Source: Haloplanus ruber (GTDB lineage: Archaea > Halobacteriota > Halobacteria > Halobacteriales > Haloferacaceae). Taken from it: a DNA stretch of 64,000 nucleotides. Every line of letters starts with the position of its first letter. The first letter of the stretch is position 1. The stretch lies in contig NZ_JANHDK010000003.1 in the NCBI RefSeq assembly GCF_024494725.1, positions 310,001 to 374,000 on the forward strand. The letters are read 5' to 3'. The translations under genes and the position numbers were made by a program. Below the pieces are notes generated by a model. That model did no database searches and was not told where the DNA came from. It saw only the letters and a list, made by a program, of their open reading frames with translations. Shown here one piece after another: positions 7,713 to 16,187 of the stretch.

Positions 7713-8237
7713 CTACAGCAGGCGGTACGTCCCGCCCGACTCGCTGGCCTCGCCGCGACGCACCAGCCGATCCAGGAGGTCGGCGGCGGCCGTCTCGGGC
7801 ACGCCACGGTCGGCCGCATACGCCACCACGTCACCCTCGTCGGGGGCATCGAGCGTGCGGATGGCCTCGCGGACGATATCGGGGCGACTCCGCGTTCCCC
7901 CGTCGCCGCCGCCGGCCCGCTCACCTGCCGCCTCGACGGCCTCGGGATCGATCCCCGCGGCGTCGAGGTACTCCTGGTCGTCGACGACAGCCCCCGGATC
8001 GTCGTGGTCGCCCGCCGCGGGCGCCGCCTCGAAGGCCTCGGTGGCGTCCGCACGTTCGGCGAGCATCGCCGCCCGGGCTTCGCGGGCCGCGTCCCGGTCT
8101 TCGGCGGTGTAGAAGCGCTTCAGATTCGTGGTTTGGTGGCGCGTCTGACAGCGCGGACAGGTCGCTGTCTCGGCGGACCGGGGGTCAGCCAGTAGCCACA
8201 GCGCGCGACACTCCGAACAGCCGACCACCGCGTACAT
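7713..8237 (-). CDS. Zinc-ribbon protein of the DUF5817 type
   Basis: A 174-aa haloarchaeal protein. The N-terminus MYAVVGCSECRALWLL with the later CPRCQTRH forms a four-Cys zinc ribbon, then comes an acidic Ala-rich linker. The last ~65 residues (DIVREAIRTLDAPDEGDVV to GEASESGGTYRLL) look like a winged helix. The pattern suggests a DNA- or RNA-binding regulator, function unknown. The start is chosen at the conserved MYAVVGCSEC. Its stop lies directly after the hmgA stop (convergent), and it follows the FilR1-like gene by 40 nt on the same strand. Confidence 0.8.
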   Translation of the reverse strand: MYAVVGCSECRALWLLADPRSAETATCPRCQTRHQTTNLKRFYTAEDRDAAREARAAMLAERADATEAFEAAPAAGDHDDPGAVVDDQEYLDAAGIDPEAVEAAGERAGGGDGGTRSRPDIVREAIRTLDAPDEGDVVAYAADRGVPETAAADLLDRLVRRGEASESGGTYRLL

Positions 8238-8277
8238 GACCGTCGGTCGGACGTCTCGGGTAAAGAACCCGTTGGCG

Positions 8278-9045
8278 TCACGGCGGGACGCCCCGGTCGA
8301 GATACCGGTCGACCGACCGATTGGCCCAGTCGACGACGGTGTCATCGTCGCTCTCCAGCAACGCGCCCGGCATGCCGTCGCGTTCGGCCACTCCGACGAA
8401 GGCGTGGCCGTCGGCGACGCCGACGGTCACGGAGACGTCGTCGACGACGCGGACGTCGACGGTGGGCGCGTCGAGCAGGTCACGGAAGTGATCGCAGTAC
8501 GCCCCCGAGTACGATTCGGGCGACGGCGCCGCGTCCTCAAGGACGAGTGTCACGTCGGGCGGCGACTCGGCGGTCACCCGGTCGGCGAGTTGCTCGACCG
8601 TGTCCCGGAGCAGGAAGGGCGCGGCCTCACGAAGCTCGCTCGCCTCGGCGCGGAGGTCGAGGAGTCGATCCAGGGGGGCGGTGGGGTCGCTGTCGGGTCG
8701 GATCACCGTGGCGTCGGCCAGCGTCTCGATATCGAGACCGAACGCCGAGGCGGGGGCATGTTCGAGGATCGGCCGAATCTCGCGGGCGATTCGTTCGCGC
8801 TCCCGACACTGCTCGTACGTCGCGAGTGTCGCCGCCCCGAGAGCGGTGAGTTCGTACGCCCCGCCGACTGGTTCGACCCATCCACGGGACTCCATCGTCC
8901 GCAACGTTCGTTTCAGCGTCCGTCGGGACGCGGACACGCGCTCTTCGAGACGCCGCGAGGAGAGACGACCGGCGTCCCGGAGGGCCGCCAGCGTCGCCGG
9001 TCGCGTCGCCGATCCAAGGAGATATTCGAGGGCCGTTTCCGACAT
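8278..9045 (-). CDS. Winged-helix transcriptional regulator, FilR1-like
   Basis: A 255-aa protein with an N-terminal winged HTH (residues ~10-70, ATLAALRDAGRLSSRRLEER and TLRTMESRGWVE) and a C-terminal domain with the pattern of FilR1/DUF1724 archaeal regulators (VTLVLEDAAPSPESY, VRVVDDVSVTVGVADGHAFVG). The C-terminal part probably senses a ligand or mediates dimerisation; the target genes are unknown. It is divergent from another wHTH gene and has a TATA box ~28-35 nt before its ATG. Confidence 0.8.
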   Translation of the reverse strand: MSETALEYLLGSATRPATLAALRDAGRLSSRRLEERVSASRRTLKRTLRTMESRGWVEPVGGAYELTALGAATLATYEQCRERERIAREIRPILEHAPASAFGLDIETLADATVIRPDSDPTAPLDRLLDLRAEASELREAAPFLLRDTVEQLADRVTAESPPDVTLVLEDAAPSPESYSGAYCDHFRDLLDAPTVDVRVVDDVSVTVGVADGHAFVGVAERDGMPGALLESDDDTVVDWANRSVDRYLDRGVPP

Positions 9046-9072
9046 TCGTCGCTCCCGACTGACTCGCCGGAT

Positions 9073-9139
9073 GATAAAAACCCCCGGCGTGACTCACCAT
9101 GCCGGCGGCCGGTTTCCGGGCGACGGCCAAGCGTATATG
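9073..9139. promoter_or_regulatory. Divergent promoters between two wHTH genes
   Basis: On the minus strand TTTTTATC (9073-9080) precedes the FilR1-like ATG by ~28-35 nt. On the plus strand TATATG (9134-9139) precedes the GTG at 9165 by ~26-31 nt. Both spacings fit leaderless transcripts. Confidence 0.45.
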
Positions 9140-9164
9140 TAGACGTGTCCCGCACGTGGAGACG

Positions 9165-10055
9165 GTGACCGAGGAGAGCGAGAGTCTACGCCCTGACGAC
9201 GTCTTCACCCTGTTGGCCGACCGGACGCGCATCGAGATTATCGGCGCGCTCGGCGACGCCTCGACACCCGGAGTGACCGAGACGCTGTCGTTCTCGGAGC
9301 TGCGGCGTCGAGCCGGCGTCTCCGGGAGCGGCCGGTTCAACTATCACCTGAAGCAACTGGTCGGCCAGTTCGTCGAGGAGACGGCGGACGGCTACCGGCT
9401 CAGCTACCCCGGCGTGCGGGTGTATCAGGCGATGCAAGCCGGCACCTTCACCGAGCAGGTTCGCCTCGACCCGTTCGAACTCGACGTGACCTGTCACGTC
9501 TGCGGCGCGGCGCAGGTGGCCGCCTACCGGGATAGCATGTTCCGGGTCCGCTGTCGCGACGACGACTGTGGCGCGGTCTTTTACAAGTACTTCTGTCCGC
9601 CGCGGAGCCTCGCCGAGCGAGAGCGCGACGGAGTTCTCCGGGCGGTCAACGAACGGGTTCAGCGCGAGATTGCGTCGATGGCCAAGGGCGTCTGTCCCTG
9701 GTGTTGCGGGCGGATCGAGTCACGCGTCCTGCCCCCGGACGCGGAGATGCCCCAGCGGGAGAATCCGGCCATCGAGCATCGGGTCCTTCACGCGTGTGAG
9801 ACCTGTGACGGCGCCCTCTACACCCGACTCGGGGGATTGGTGGTCACCCACCCCGCCGTCGTCGCCTTCTTCTACGACCACGGGGTCGACGTGACGCGAC
9901 GGCACATCTGGTCGTTGCCGTTCGCGGCCTCCGACGAGCGCACGACCGTCACAGGGACCGACCCCTGGCGGGCCACCGTCCGGGTCGACTGTGGGGACGA
10001 CCGGCTCCAGGTTCGCCTAGACGACGAGCCGTCGGTGGTCGAAACCCAGCGCTGA
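9165..10055 (+). CDS. ArsR-like winged-helix regulator with two zinc-ribbon segments
   Basis: A 296-aa protein. An N-terminal wHTH (LLADRTRIEIIGALGD, then FSELRRRAGVSGSGRFNYHLKQL) is ArsR-like. The C-terminal half carries several Cys pairs: CHVCGAAQV with CRDDDCG, CPWCC, and CETCDG, so it probably binds zinc. This architecture is common in haloarchaea (DUF7351-type), with no known ligand. The GTG at 9165 is preferred because of the TATA box; an ATG at 9099 and a GTG at 9156 in the same frame are alternatives. Confidence 0.8.
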   Translation: MTEESESLRPDDVFTLLADRTRIEIIGALGDASTPGVTETLSFSELRRRAGVSGSGRFNYHLKQLVGQFVEETADGYRLSYPGVRVYQAMQAGTFTEQVRLDPFELDVTCHVCGAAQVAAYRDSMFRVRCRDDDCGAVFYKYFCPPRSLAERERDGVLRAVNERVQREIASMAKGVCPWCCGRIESRVLPPDAEMPQRENPAIEHRVLHACETCDGALYTRLGGLVVTHPAVVAFFYDHGVDVTRRHIWSLPFAASDERTTVTGTDPWRATVRVDCGDDRLQVRLDDEPSVVETQR

Positions 10056-10250
10056 CGCCCGACAGGCGCCCCCCAAACGCATCGGCCCAAGCGGAACGTC
10101 CACACTCGTCGCCGCTGTCACGACGATCACAGTACGCACGAACCCCGATATAACCCCACATGCAGCTCTCTGACAAGTAAACCAACTCTCAGCAGTGTTC
10201 GCCAACTCACAGAAGGACGGGACCTCTCCCCAGAAACTAATACAGAATAC

Positions 10251-10260
10251 GTACAATTGT
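10251..10260. repeat. 10-bp repeat GTACAATTGT, left copy
   Basis: GTACAATTGT, containing the palindrome ACAATTGT, lies just before the GTG of the HTH gene. The same 10 bases recur at 10990-10999, directly after the toxin gene. It could be an autoregulatory operator or a target duplication of a mobile toxin-antitoxin cassette. Confidence 0.6.
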
Positions 10261-10265
10261 CGTAT

Positions 10266-10634
10266 GTGCCTGTCGATTTCGAAACACACGACCCCGGAAA
10301 CTCACGCGTTGACCTCTCAGAAGGGACCAACGCGAGGCGATTGCTAGAGTTCCTGTTGAAGACTCCGACCGTCGGATACACGCCAGCGGAATTGGCAGCG
10401 GAAACAGGAGTCCCGCGTGGGAGTGTCGGACCGACACTGAACCGGCTCGAAGCTGCGGGCCTCGTTCGTCACAAGGAACCGTATTGGGCAGCCACGGAAG
10501 ACGACCGGATCGCAGCAGCGACGGCTGCCTTCGTTGGGGTCGAGACGACAGCATCCGCGTACAGTGATGACTGGTACGCTCAGAACGACGGATGGGACGA
10601 GGAGCTACCCGACTTGAGCGACGAGGGCCAGTAG
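10266..10634 (+). CDS. HTH protein, putative antitoxin/regulator of the PemK toxin
   Basis: A 122-aa protein with a MarR-like winged helix (ARRLLEFLLKTPTVGYTPAEL, GVPRGSVGPTLNRLEAAGLV, then a wing with YWAATEDD). The C-terminal tail (AYSDDWYAQNDGWDEELPDL) is acidic and aromatic, as expected of an antitoxin segment that wraps a toxin. It lies 3 nt before the PemK-like toxin gene. GTG 10266 is preferred to TTG 10257 on TATA spacing. Base composition is less GC-rich than its neighbours, suggesting transfer. That it is the antitoxin is inferred from position. Confidence 0.75.
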   Translation: MPVDFETHDPGNSRVDLSEGTNARRLLEFLLKTPTVGYTPAELAAETGVPRGSVGPTLNRLEAAGLVRHKEPYWAATEDDRIAAATAAFVGVETTASAYSDDWYAQNDGWDEELPDLSDEGQ

Positions 10635-10637
10635 CGA

Positions 10638-10967
10638 ATGCCGTATTCGCAGGGTGCTGTTGTCATCGCAGAGGACCCATTCGGCAACAACCCGAAGCGA
10701 CCGTACCTCATCCTTTCGAATGATCGCGTCCCCTTCCACGGCCAAGAGTACGTTGCGGCAGTGGTCACGACGACGGCTCGGAGCGAGGCTGTTGACCTCA
10801 CTGCTAACAGACTCGAAAGGGGACGGCTCCCCCGGAAGTCCTTCGTGTCTCCGTGGTCGATCCTCACGCTCAAGGAGTGGATGATCACGAAGCAACCCGC
10901 ACAAGCGACTGACGCGACAGTCGATGCGGTCCGGCAAGCGTTAGATACGTATCTTCAGACCGGATAA
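10638..10967 (+). CDS. PemK/MazF-family toxin
   Basis: A 109-aa protein with the MazF-fold pattern: an N-terminal QGAVVIAEDPFGNNPKRPYLILSND (strand, loop, then RPYLILS), YVAAVVTTTARSE, and FVSPWSILTLKEWMI near the middle, where MazF proteins carry active-site and core residues. Such toxins are mRNA-cleaving endoribonucleases. It is coupled to the upstream HTH gene. Composition is less GC-rich than the flanking DNA. RNase activity is inferred from the family. Confidence 0.85.
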   Translation: MPYSQGAVVIAEDPFGNNPKRPYLILSNDRVPFHGQEYVAAVVTTTARSEAVDLTANRLERGRLPRKSFVSPWSILTLKEWMITKQPAQATDATVDAVRQALDTYLQTG

Positions 10968-10989
10968 TCAATATTCGGAAGGGTCACAT

Positions 10990-10999
10990 GTACAATTGT
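10990..10999. repeat. 10-bp repeat GTACAATTGT, right copy
   Basis: Exact copy of the repeat at 10251-10260. It lies 23 bp after the toxin stop and 24-33 nt before the ATG at 11023, so it also occupies the promoter position of the next gene. Confidence 0.6.
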
Positions 11000-11022
11000 T
11001 CACATACCCGCGTGTACCGATC

Positions 11023-11340
11023 ATGACCGTCGTTGCACTCCTCTCGGTCGCCCCGGTGACAGAAGGAAGTATGGCCGAAGATGTCGCGGACGCCGTCGCG
11101 GCGCTCGATGACTTCGACGTCGCCTACGAGACCAACCCGATGGGGACGGTGATCGAAGCCGACGACGTGGGGACGCTCTTTGCGGCCTGCGAGGCCGCCC
11201 ACCGCGCCGTCGACGCCGACCGGGTGAGCACGGTCCTGAAAATCGACGACAAGCGGGCGAGCGACGCGTCGGCGGCGGCGAAAGTCGAGGGAGTTGAGGA
11301 GGCGTTGGGGCGGCCGGCGCGCGACGGTGACGACCGCTAA
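11023..11340 (+). CDS. MTH1187 family thiamine-binding protein
   Basis: A 105-aa ferredoxin-like protein of the UPF0045/MTH1187/YkoF group. Family blocks are MTVVALLSVAPVTEGSMAEDVADAV, YETNPMGTVIEAD, and VSTVLKIDDKRAS. Members form small oligomers that bind thiamine or its pyrimidine part. The ATG at 11023 gives the conserved N-terminus. Its stop overlaps the end of the convergent 43-aa gene by three bases. Confidence 0.9.
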   Translation: MTVVALLSVAPVTEGSMAEDVADAVAALDDFDVAYETNPMGTVIEADDVGTLFAACEAAHRAVDADRVSTVLKIDDKRASDASAAAKVEGVEEALGRPARDGDDR

Positions 11341-11468
11341 GCGATCCCCGCGGCCTGGCCGTTGAACGCCATATACAGCGAAAAGACGGTCACGAGAATC
11401 GCGATGACCATCTCCAGATAGAGGACGGCCTTTCCCCACTTGTACCAGTCGCCGTACGTCTCACCCAT
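11337..11468 (-). CDS. 43-aa membrane protein at the end of the nitrate operon
   Basis: ATG at 11466-11468 and TAG at 11337-11339 give 43 residues: a Trp/Tyr-rich amphipathic start (MGETYGDWYKWGKAVLYLE) and one transmembrane helix (~18-36, ending VTVFSLYMAF). The ATG shares one base with the transporter TGA (TGATG), so translation is probably coupled. I do not recognise a family. Its position suggests a small subunit or stabiliser of the nitrate transporter; this is inference. Confidence 0.75.
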   Translation of the reverse strand: MGETYGDWYKWGKAVLYLEMVIAILVTVFSLYMAFNGQAAGIA

Positions 11469-12817
11469 CAGTCGTCACCTCCCGCGGGTGCCGTCTCGTC
11501 GCCGCCCAGCCACCGCCGGGCGGAGCCGAAGCCGTGTTCGCGTGGGTCCTCCTCGTACCGCATCGCCCAGACGTAAAAGAGCATGAACGGGACGAAGAAG
11601 GCGAGGGCGACGATGGCGTAGCCCATGTGGATGTTGGGGACGTAGCCGTAGACGAGTGGGTAGACGATGCCGCCGCTGGTCGAGACGCCGCCGATGAACC
11701 CCGAGGCGGTCCCGGGCCGGTCCTCGAACAGGACGGGAACGATAGCGAAGACGCCGCCGGTCCCGAAACTCACCGTCACGCCGAAGACCGCGAGGACGAC
11801 GACCGACGCCGGCAGGATCCCTGCGAGGCCGACGAGCGTCAGCGCGACCATCGCGACGGTGATGAGGAGCAAGGCCGTCATCAGCCAGTGGACCCGGGGC
11901 GAGTACGGCTGACTCGTCGACAGTAGGGGGTACGGCGTCCACCCTTTGCGCTGCCAGAGGTCGGACATATACCCGGAGAACGGACGGAACAGCGAGGCGT
12001 TGAACGACTGGACGGCGGCGAAGGTGCCCGCGGCGGTCTGGATGGCGGCGGTACCGGTAAAGCCGAGGTCGGCGATGGCACCGTCGAAGCCCTCGGCGTA
12101 GTAACTCGGGAGCCAGGAGTTCATCGCGATTTCGAGGCCGAACGACATGGCGTAGCCGAGCATCAGGGCGATGGCGGCAAAGCGCGTCCAGACGAACAGC
12201 GTGTCTCCGAGTGACGTGTTCGCCTTGGCGGTCTCGGCGGTCGCGCGATCCTTCGCGGGTTCGCCCCGCCACCGGTAGATGACGGCGATGAGGAGCGCGA
12301 CGATCCCGAGATGCAGGAAGGCATCGGTGAAGTTGGTGCCGTAGATCCGGGGCAAGAGGAGCGCGCCGACGCCCGCGCCGACGTTACCGGTCCCCGCGTA
12401 CAGCCCTTCGGCCGTACCAATCTCGTGTTCGTCGAACCACTGGGCGACGTGTTGGATGCCGACGACGAAGCTGATGCCCGCCGAGGCGACGATCATACGC
12501 TCGACGAACAGCACTTGAAAGTCGGAGAGAAAGCCGATTCCGGAGGCGTACGCCGATGCGATGCTGACCAGCCCCGAGTAGGTGAGGATAATCGTGAAGA
12601 CGTTGTGGGCGCCGAGGCGGTCGGCGGCCCACCCTGCGAGGACACGGCCCGGTGGCGCCAGCCAGATGGCCGAACTCGCGAGCACGGCGAGTTGTCCGGT
12701 CGTCAGCCCGTAGAACTCCCCGATGCTCGGGCTGAACGCCGCGGTCGAGAACCACATCAGGAAGGCCCAGAAGAAGGCGACTGTCGCCAGAATCAGCTGT
12801 TCGATCTTGTTCGTCAT
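11468..12817 (-). CDS. narK: NarK/NasA-type nitrate/nitrite transporter (MFS)
   Basis: A 449-aa protein with about 12 transmembrane helices. The N-terminal FFWAFLMWFSTAAFSPSI and the conserved AEGLYAGTGNVGAGVGALLLP and FGTGGVFAIVP blocks match the nitrate-transporter branch of the major facilitator family, where these Gly-rich stretches line the nitrate path. It overlaps the nasA stop by 4 nt (ATGA) and is followed by the coupled 43-aa gene, giving the order nasA, transporter, small protein. Role: nitrate uptake for assimilation. Exchange for nitrite cannot be excluded. Confidence 0.92.
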   Translation of the reverse strand: MTNKIEQLILATVAFFWAFLMWFSTAAFSPSIGEFYGLTTGQLAVLASSAIWLAPPGRVLAGWAADRLGAHNVFTIILTYSGLVSIASAYASGIGFLSDFQVLFVERMIVASAGISFVVGIQHVAQWFDEHEIGTAEGLYAGTGNVGAGVGALLLPRIYGTNFTDAFLHLGIVALLIAVIYRWRGEPAKDRATAETAKANTSLGDTLFVWTRFAAIALMLGYAMSFGLEIAMNSWLPSYYAEGFDGAIADLGFTGTAAIQTAAGTFAAVQSFNASLFRPFSGYMSDLWQRKGWTPYPLLSTSQPYSPRVHWLMTALLLITVAMVALTLVGLAGILPASVVVLAVFGVTVSFGTGGVFAIVPVLFEDRPGTASGFIGGVSTSGGIVYPLVYGYVPNIHMGYAIVALAFFVPFMLFYVWAMRYEEDPREHGFGSARRWLGGDETAPAGGDD

Positions 12818-14922
12818 GGGTGCTGTGGGGGACGCTCACGCTCGAAGGCGGGCGCCGCCCCCTCGGCATCGGGACGGGTGAGACACACCGCACACTGTTT
12901 GAGGTTCGGCTCGTCGGACTGCGGATCGGTCGCGGGGTGGGTCAGGTCGTTCGTCGCCGGGTGGTGGATCGGGAGCCAGACCATCCCCGTCGGGACCGCG
13001 TCGTCCGGACGGACGCGGGCGACCACGCTCCCGCGACGCGACTTGATGCGTGCGTGGAGTTCGTCCGCCTCGTTTGGCTCGACGGCCTCGCGTGTCGCTT
13101 CGACGGTCTCCGGGTGTATCCGCGCGACGAGGCGGCCGGGGTCCTCCGGCGAGTCTCGGGAGCGAACGCCGGTGTTGTAGCCGTCGTCCTCGCGGGCGGT
13201 CGTCAGGACGAGCGGATACTCGTCGTCGGCGGGTTCGGGGAGCGCTCGGCCGGTGCCGGCGGCGAACCGCGCCCGACCGGACGGGGTGGGAAAGGACCAC
13301 TCGCCGTCGTCGTCGTACCGATACCCCGCGCTGGTGTCGGGATCGGGCGCCGGCCAGCGCACCGCGAGTTCCGCGTCGAGGCGGTCGTAACTGATCCCGG
13401 AGCAGTCGGCGTCGGTGTCCGCGGTCAGGGCAGCGAACTCCGCGAACACCGACTCGGGGTCGGTCGGCCGGTCGAACAGGTCGTCGACGAGGACGTTCCC
13501 GAGCGTCGCGATGATGTTGAGGTCGGTCCGCACCCCCCGGGGCAGGTCGCTGGCGGGCCGTACCCGCGACACCGTCCGCTCCATGTTGATCGCGGTGCCG
13601 TCGGACTCGCCCCACGTCGCCGCCGGCAACACCACGTCAGCGTGCTCGACGGTCTCCGTCCGGAAGGCGTCCTGTACGACGAGGAAGGCGTCGTCGAGGC
13701 GGTCGGCCACGTCGGTGGCGTCGGGCATCCCCGCGACGGGGTTGGTGGCGACGGCGTACACCGCCTCGACCGGGCCGTCGGCGATGGCGTCGACGACGCC
13801 CACCGGCCCCGGCCCGGTGTCGTCGGGCAGGCGGTCGACGGGCACGTCCCACGCCTCGGCGACAGTCTCTCGTTCCGCCGGGTCGTCGAAGTCGCGGTGG
13901 CCGGGCCACGTTCCCTTCGACGAACAGACCCGCGTCCCCATCGAGTTGGCCTGCCCGGTCAGCGAGAAGGGGCCACTCCCTGACCCCATGTTGCCGGTCG
14001 CGAGACAGCAGTCGATCAGGGCGCCCGCGGTGTCGGTCCCCTGGACGCTCTGGTTGACCCCCATTCCCCAGTAGATCAGGGTATCGCGGTCGAGCGCGGC
14101 GGTCAGACGATCGACGGCCTCGGTCGGGACGCCGGCGCGGTCGGCCGCGGCGTCGGCGTTGGGCAGGCCGGCGCGAAGTTCGTCGAACCCGGTCGTCGCC
14201 GCCTCGACGAAGGACTCGTCGACGCCGCCCGTCTCGACGACTCGCGCTAGAACCGCGCGGGCGAGTGCGAGGTCGCGGCCGGGGTCGACAGCCACGTGGT
14301 GATCCGCGGCCTCGGCGGTCTTCGTCCGCACCGGATCGACGACGATCAGATCGCCGTCGGTCGCGCTCTCGGTGATCCAGCGCCACATGACGGGGTGAGC
14401 GACCGCCGGGTTCGCCCCCCAGACGACGTGGCTCTCGGCCTCGGGGATGTCCTCGTAGGTCGGTGGCGGCGCGTCACTTCCGAAGGCGTCGTAGTAGGCG
14501 GTCACCGCACTCGCCATGCACAGCGTCGTGTTGGCGTCGTAGTATCGCGTGCCGACGCCGCCGCGTGCGAGTTTTCCGAGGGCGTAGGCCGCCTCGTTGG
14601 TCTGCTGGCCGCTCCCGAGCACCGCAACGGCGTCGGGATCGGACTCCATCGCCCGGCCGAGGCCACGCTGGGCCGCGAACAGCGCCGTGTCCCACGTGGT
14701 CTTCTCTAACTCGCCGTCCCGACGGACCATCGGCCGGGTGAGCCACTCTCCTTCGGGATCGGCCGTCTCGCTGATCCCCCGGGAACACGCCATCCCGCGG
14801 TTGACCGGGTGGTTCGCGTCCCCGCGAACGGTATCGACCCCGTACCCGATGTCGACGCCGCGCTGGATCAACCCACAGCCGACCGCACAGCGCATGCACG
14901 TCGTCGGGACTGGGTCCGTCAT
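12814..14922 (-). CDS. nasA: Assimilatory nitrate reductase (molybdopterin oxidoreductase)
   Basis: A 702-aa cytosolic molybdo-bis-MGD enzyme of the NasA group that reduces nitrate to nitrite, probably with ferredoxin. An N-terminal 4Fe-4S site has the spacing C-x2-C-x3-C-x29-C (Cys 9, 12, 16, 46). The Mo-ligand Cys is probably in TTLCMASAV, and FSLTGQANSMG, the IHPETVEAT block and WLPIHHP are typical of the family. There is no Tat signal, which separates it from respiratory forms. The ATG at 14922 is chosen; a GTG three codons earlier is possible. Nitrite reductase is not in the window. Confidence 0.93.
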   Translation of the reverse strand: MTDPVPTTCMRCAVGCGLIQRGVDIGYGVDTVRGDANHPVNRGMACSRGISETADPEGEWLTRPMVRRDGELEKTTWDTALFAAQRGLGRAMESDPDAVAVLGSGQQTNEAAYALGKLARGGVGTRYYDANTTLCMASAVTAYYDAFGSDAPPPTYEDIPEAESHVVWGANPAVAHPVMWRWITESATDGDLIVVDPVRTKTAEAADHHVAVDPGRDLALARAVLARVVETGGVDESFVEAATTGFDELRAGLPNADAAADRAGVPTEAVDRLTAALDRDTLIYWGMGVNQSVQGTDTAGALIDCCLATGNMGSGSGPFSLTGQANSMGTRVCSSKGTWPGHRDFDDPAERETVAEAWDVPVDRLPDDTGPGPVGVVDAIADGPVEAVYAVATNPVAGMPDATDVADRLDDAFLVVQDAFRTETVEHADVVLPAATWGESDGTAINMERTVSRVRPASDLPRGVRTDLNIIATLGNVLVDDLFDRPTDPESVFAEFAALTADTDADCSGISYDRLDAELAVRWPAPDPDTSAGYRYDDDGEWSFPTPSGRARFAAGTGRALPEPADDEYPLVLTTAREDDGYNTGVRSRDSPEDPGRLVARIHPETVEATREAVEPNEADELHARIKSRRGSVVARVRPDDAVPTGMVWLPIHHPATNDLTHPATDPQSDEPNLKQCAVCLTRPDAEGAAPAFERERPPQHP

Positions 14923-15254
14923 CGCGTCCACCAGCCTCTCGCTTCCCTCGTCGAATCACGATTCCACGCACGTTCCCCGTGTGTCGCTCCGCTGATGTTC
15001 AGAATCATACGTACATAATCCTTGAATGTGATTTTGGTTCCGTGATTGGGTGAACGCTCGTCAGTAAAAAGGTTGTGTGGTCGTTTGTGCATAATATCAG
15101 AGGATATACAAACAATCATAGGTCTATACCTGTCCTAGTACTCCATCAGTTTGATACTCCCCGACGAAGGTGTTCGTTCGGTAGTGTATCGCTCTGTCCG
15201 GGCTGTCCGTCGGCACCGACAACCCATTTAACCGAAAGCGCCCAAGCCGCCCGC
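14923..15254. promoter_or_regulatory. Intergenic region between nasA and mch
   Basis: 332 bp without a convincing gene. ATTTAACC (15226-15233) is the probable mch TATA box, 29 nt before its ATG. The nas side is AT-rich around 15008-15120, with ATTATGTAC-like sequence on the minus strand (~15010-15020), which would leave the nas mRNA a leader of ~60-70 nt. A 66-codon frame on the minus strand across it (14919-15119) has no family character. Confidence 0.45.
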
Positions 15255-16187
15255 ATGGAGAGTCTCAACCGGATGGCCGTCGAACTCGTCGACGAAGCCA
15301 TCGACTTCGCCGGCGAACTCAACGTCGACGTGATCGAACTCGACTCGGGGGCGACCGTCCTCGATTTCGGCGTTCGGGCCGCGGGTGGTCTCGAAGCCGG
15401 GCTGTTGCTCGCGGAGATTCAGACTGCGGGGCTGGCGACCATCCAGACCCGGATGGACGAGGTGGCGGGAACGCCATTTCCCCACGTCGAACTGACGACG
15501 GACAAGCCCGCGCTCGCCCTGCTCTGTTCGCAGAAGGCGGGGTGGGAACTCGTCACCGAGGCGTTCGACGGGCTCGGTTCCGGCCCGGCGCGGGCGCTCG
15601 TCGGCGAGGAAGGCGAGTTCGAGGCCGTGGGCTACTACGACGAGTTCGACCTCACCGTCCTGGCCGTCGAGTCTGGGACGCTGCCGGGCGACGACGCGGC
15701 CGAGCAGGTGGCCGAGCGCGCCGGCGTCTCGCCGAGTAGCGTTTTCCTACCGGCCTACCCCACGGGGTCGATGGCCGGGAGTGTCAGCGCCGCGGCTCGC
15801 GCCCCCGAACTCGCGCTCTTTCGGCTGTTCGAACTCGGCTACGATCCGGTGGATGTGGTGTCGGCGGCCGGGAGCGCGCCCGTCGCGCCCGTCAGTCACG
15901 ACGAGGCCGAGGCGATGGGGCGGACGAACGACGCGCTGGCCTACGGCGGCCAGGTGTACCTCCAGGTGCGCGAGGACTTCGACCGGTTCGACGAGGTGCC
16001 CTCGACGGCCGCCGCGGAGTACGACACCCCCTTCGAGCAGGTGTTCGCGGACGCGGACTGGGACTTCTACGAGGTGCCCGAGTCCGTCTTCGCCCCCGCG
16101 CAGGTGACCGTCGACGTCGTCGACGGCCCGACTTACGCGCTGGGCGGGACGAACCACGACCTGCTGGCCGAGTCGTTCGGACTGTGA
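15255..16187 (+). CDS. mch: Methenyltetrahydromethanopterin cyclohydrolase
   Basis: A 310-aa protein matching Mch over its length (MESLNRMAVELVDEAIDFA; GLLLAEIQTAGLATIQ; SQKAGWELV; SVFLPAYPTGSMAGSV; SAAGSAPVAPVSHDEAEAMGRTNDALAYGGQV). Mch interconverts methenyl- and formyl-tetrahydromethanopterin. Haloarchaea are not methanogens and the gene's role there is not settled, though C1 transfer is likely. The ATG follows its TATA box by 29 nt. The stop overlaps the next gene's GTG as GTGA. Confidence 0.95.
   Translation: MESLNRMAVELVDEAIDFAGELNVDVIELDSGATVLDFGVRAAGGLEAGLLLAEIQTAGLATIQTRMDEVAGTPFPHVELTTDKPALALLCSQKAGWELVTEAFDGLGSGPARALVGEEGEFEAVGYYDEFDLTVLAVESGTLPGDDAAEQVAERAGVSPSSVFLPAYPTGSMAGSVSAAARAPELALFRLFELGYDPVDVVSAAGSAPVAPVSHDEAEAMGRTNDALAYGGQVYLQVREDFDRFDEVPSTAAAEYDTPFEQVFADADWDFYEVPESVFAPAQVTVDVVDGPTYALGGTNHDLLAESFGL

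Noticed and set aside
14919-15119. 66-codon minus-strand frame upstream of nasA
   Set aside because: It crosses the probable nas promoter and overlaps the nasA start; the peptide shows no motif.
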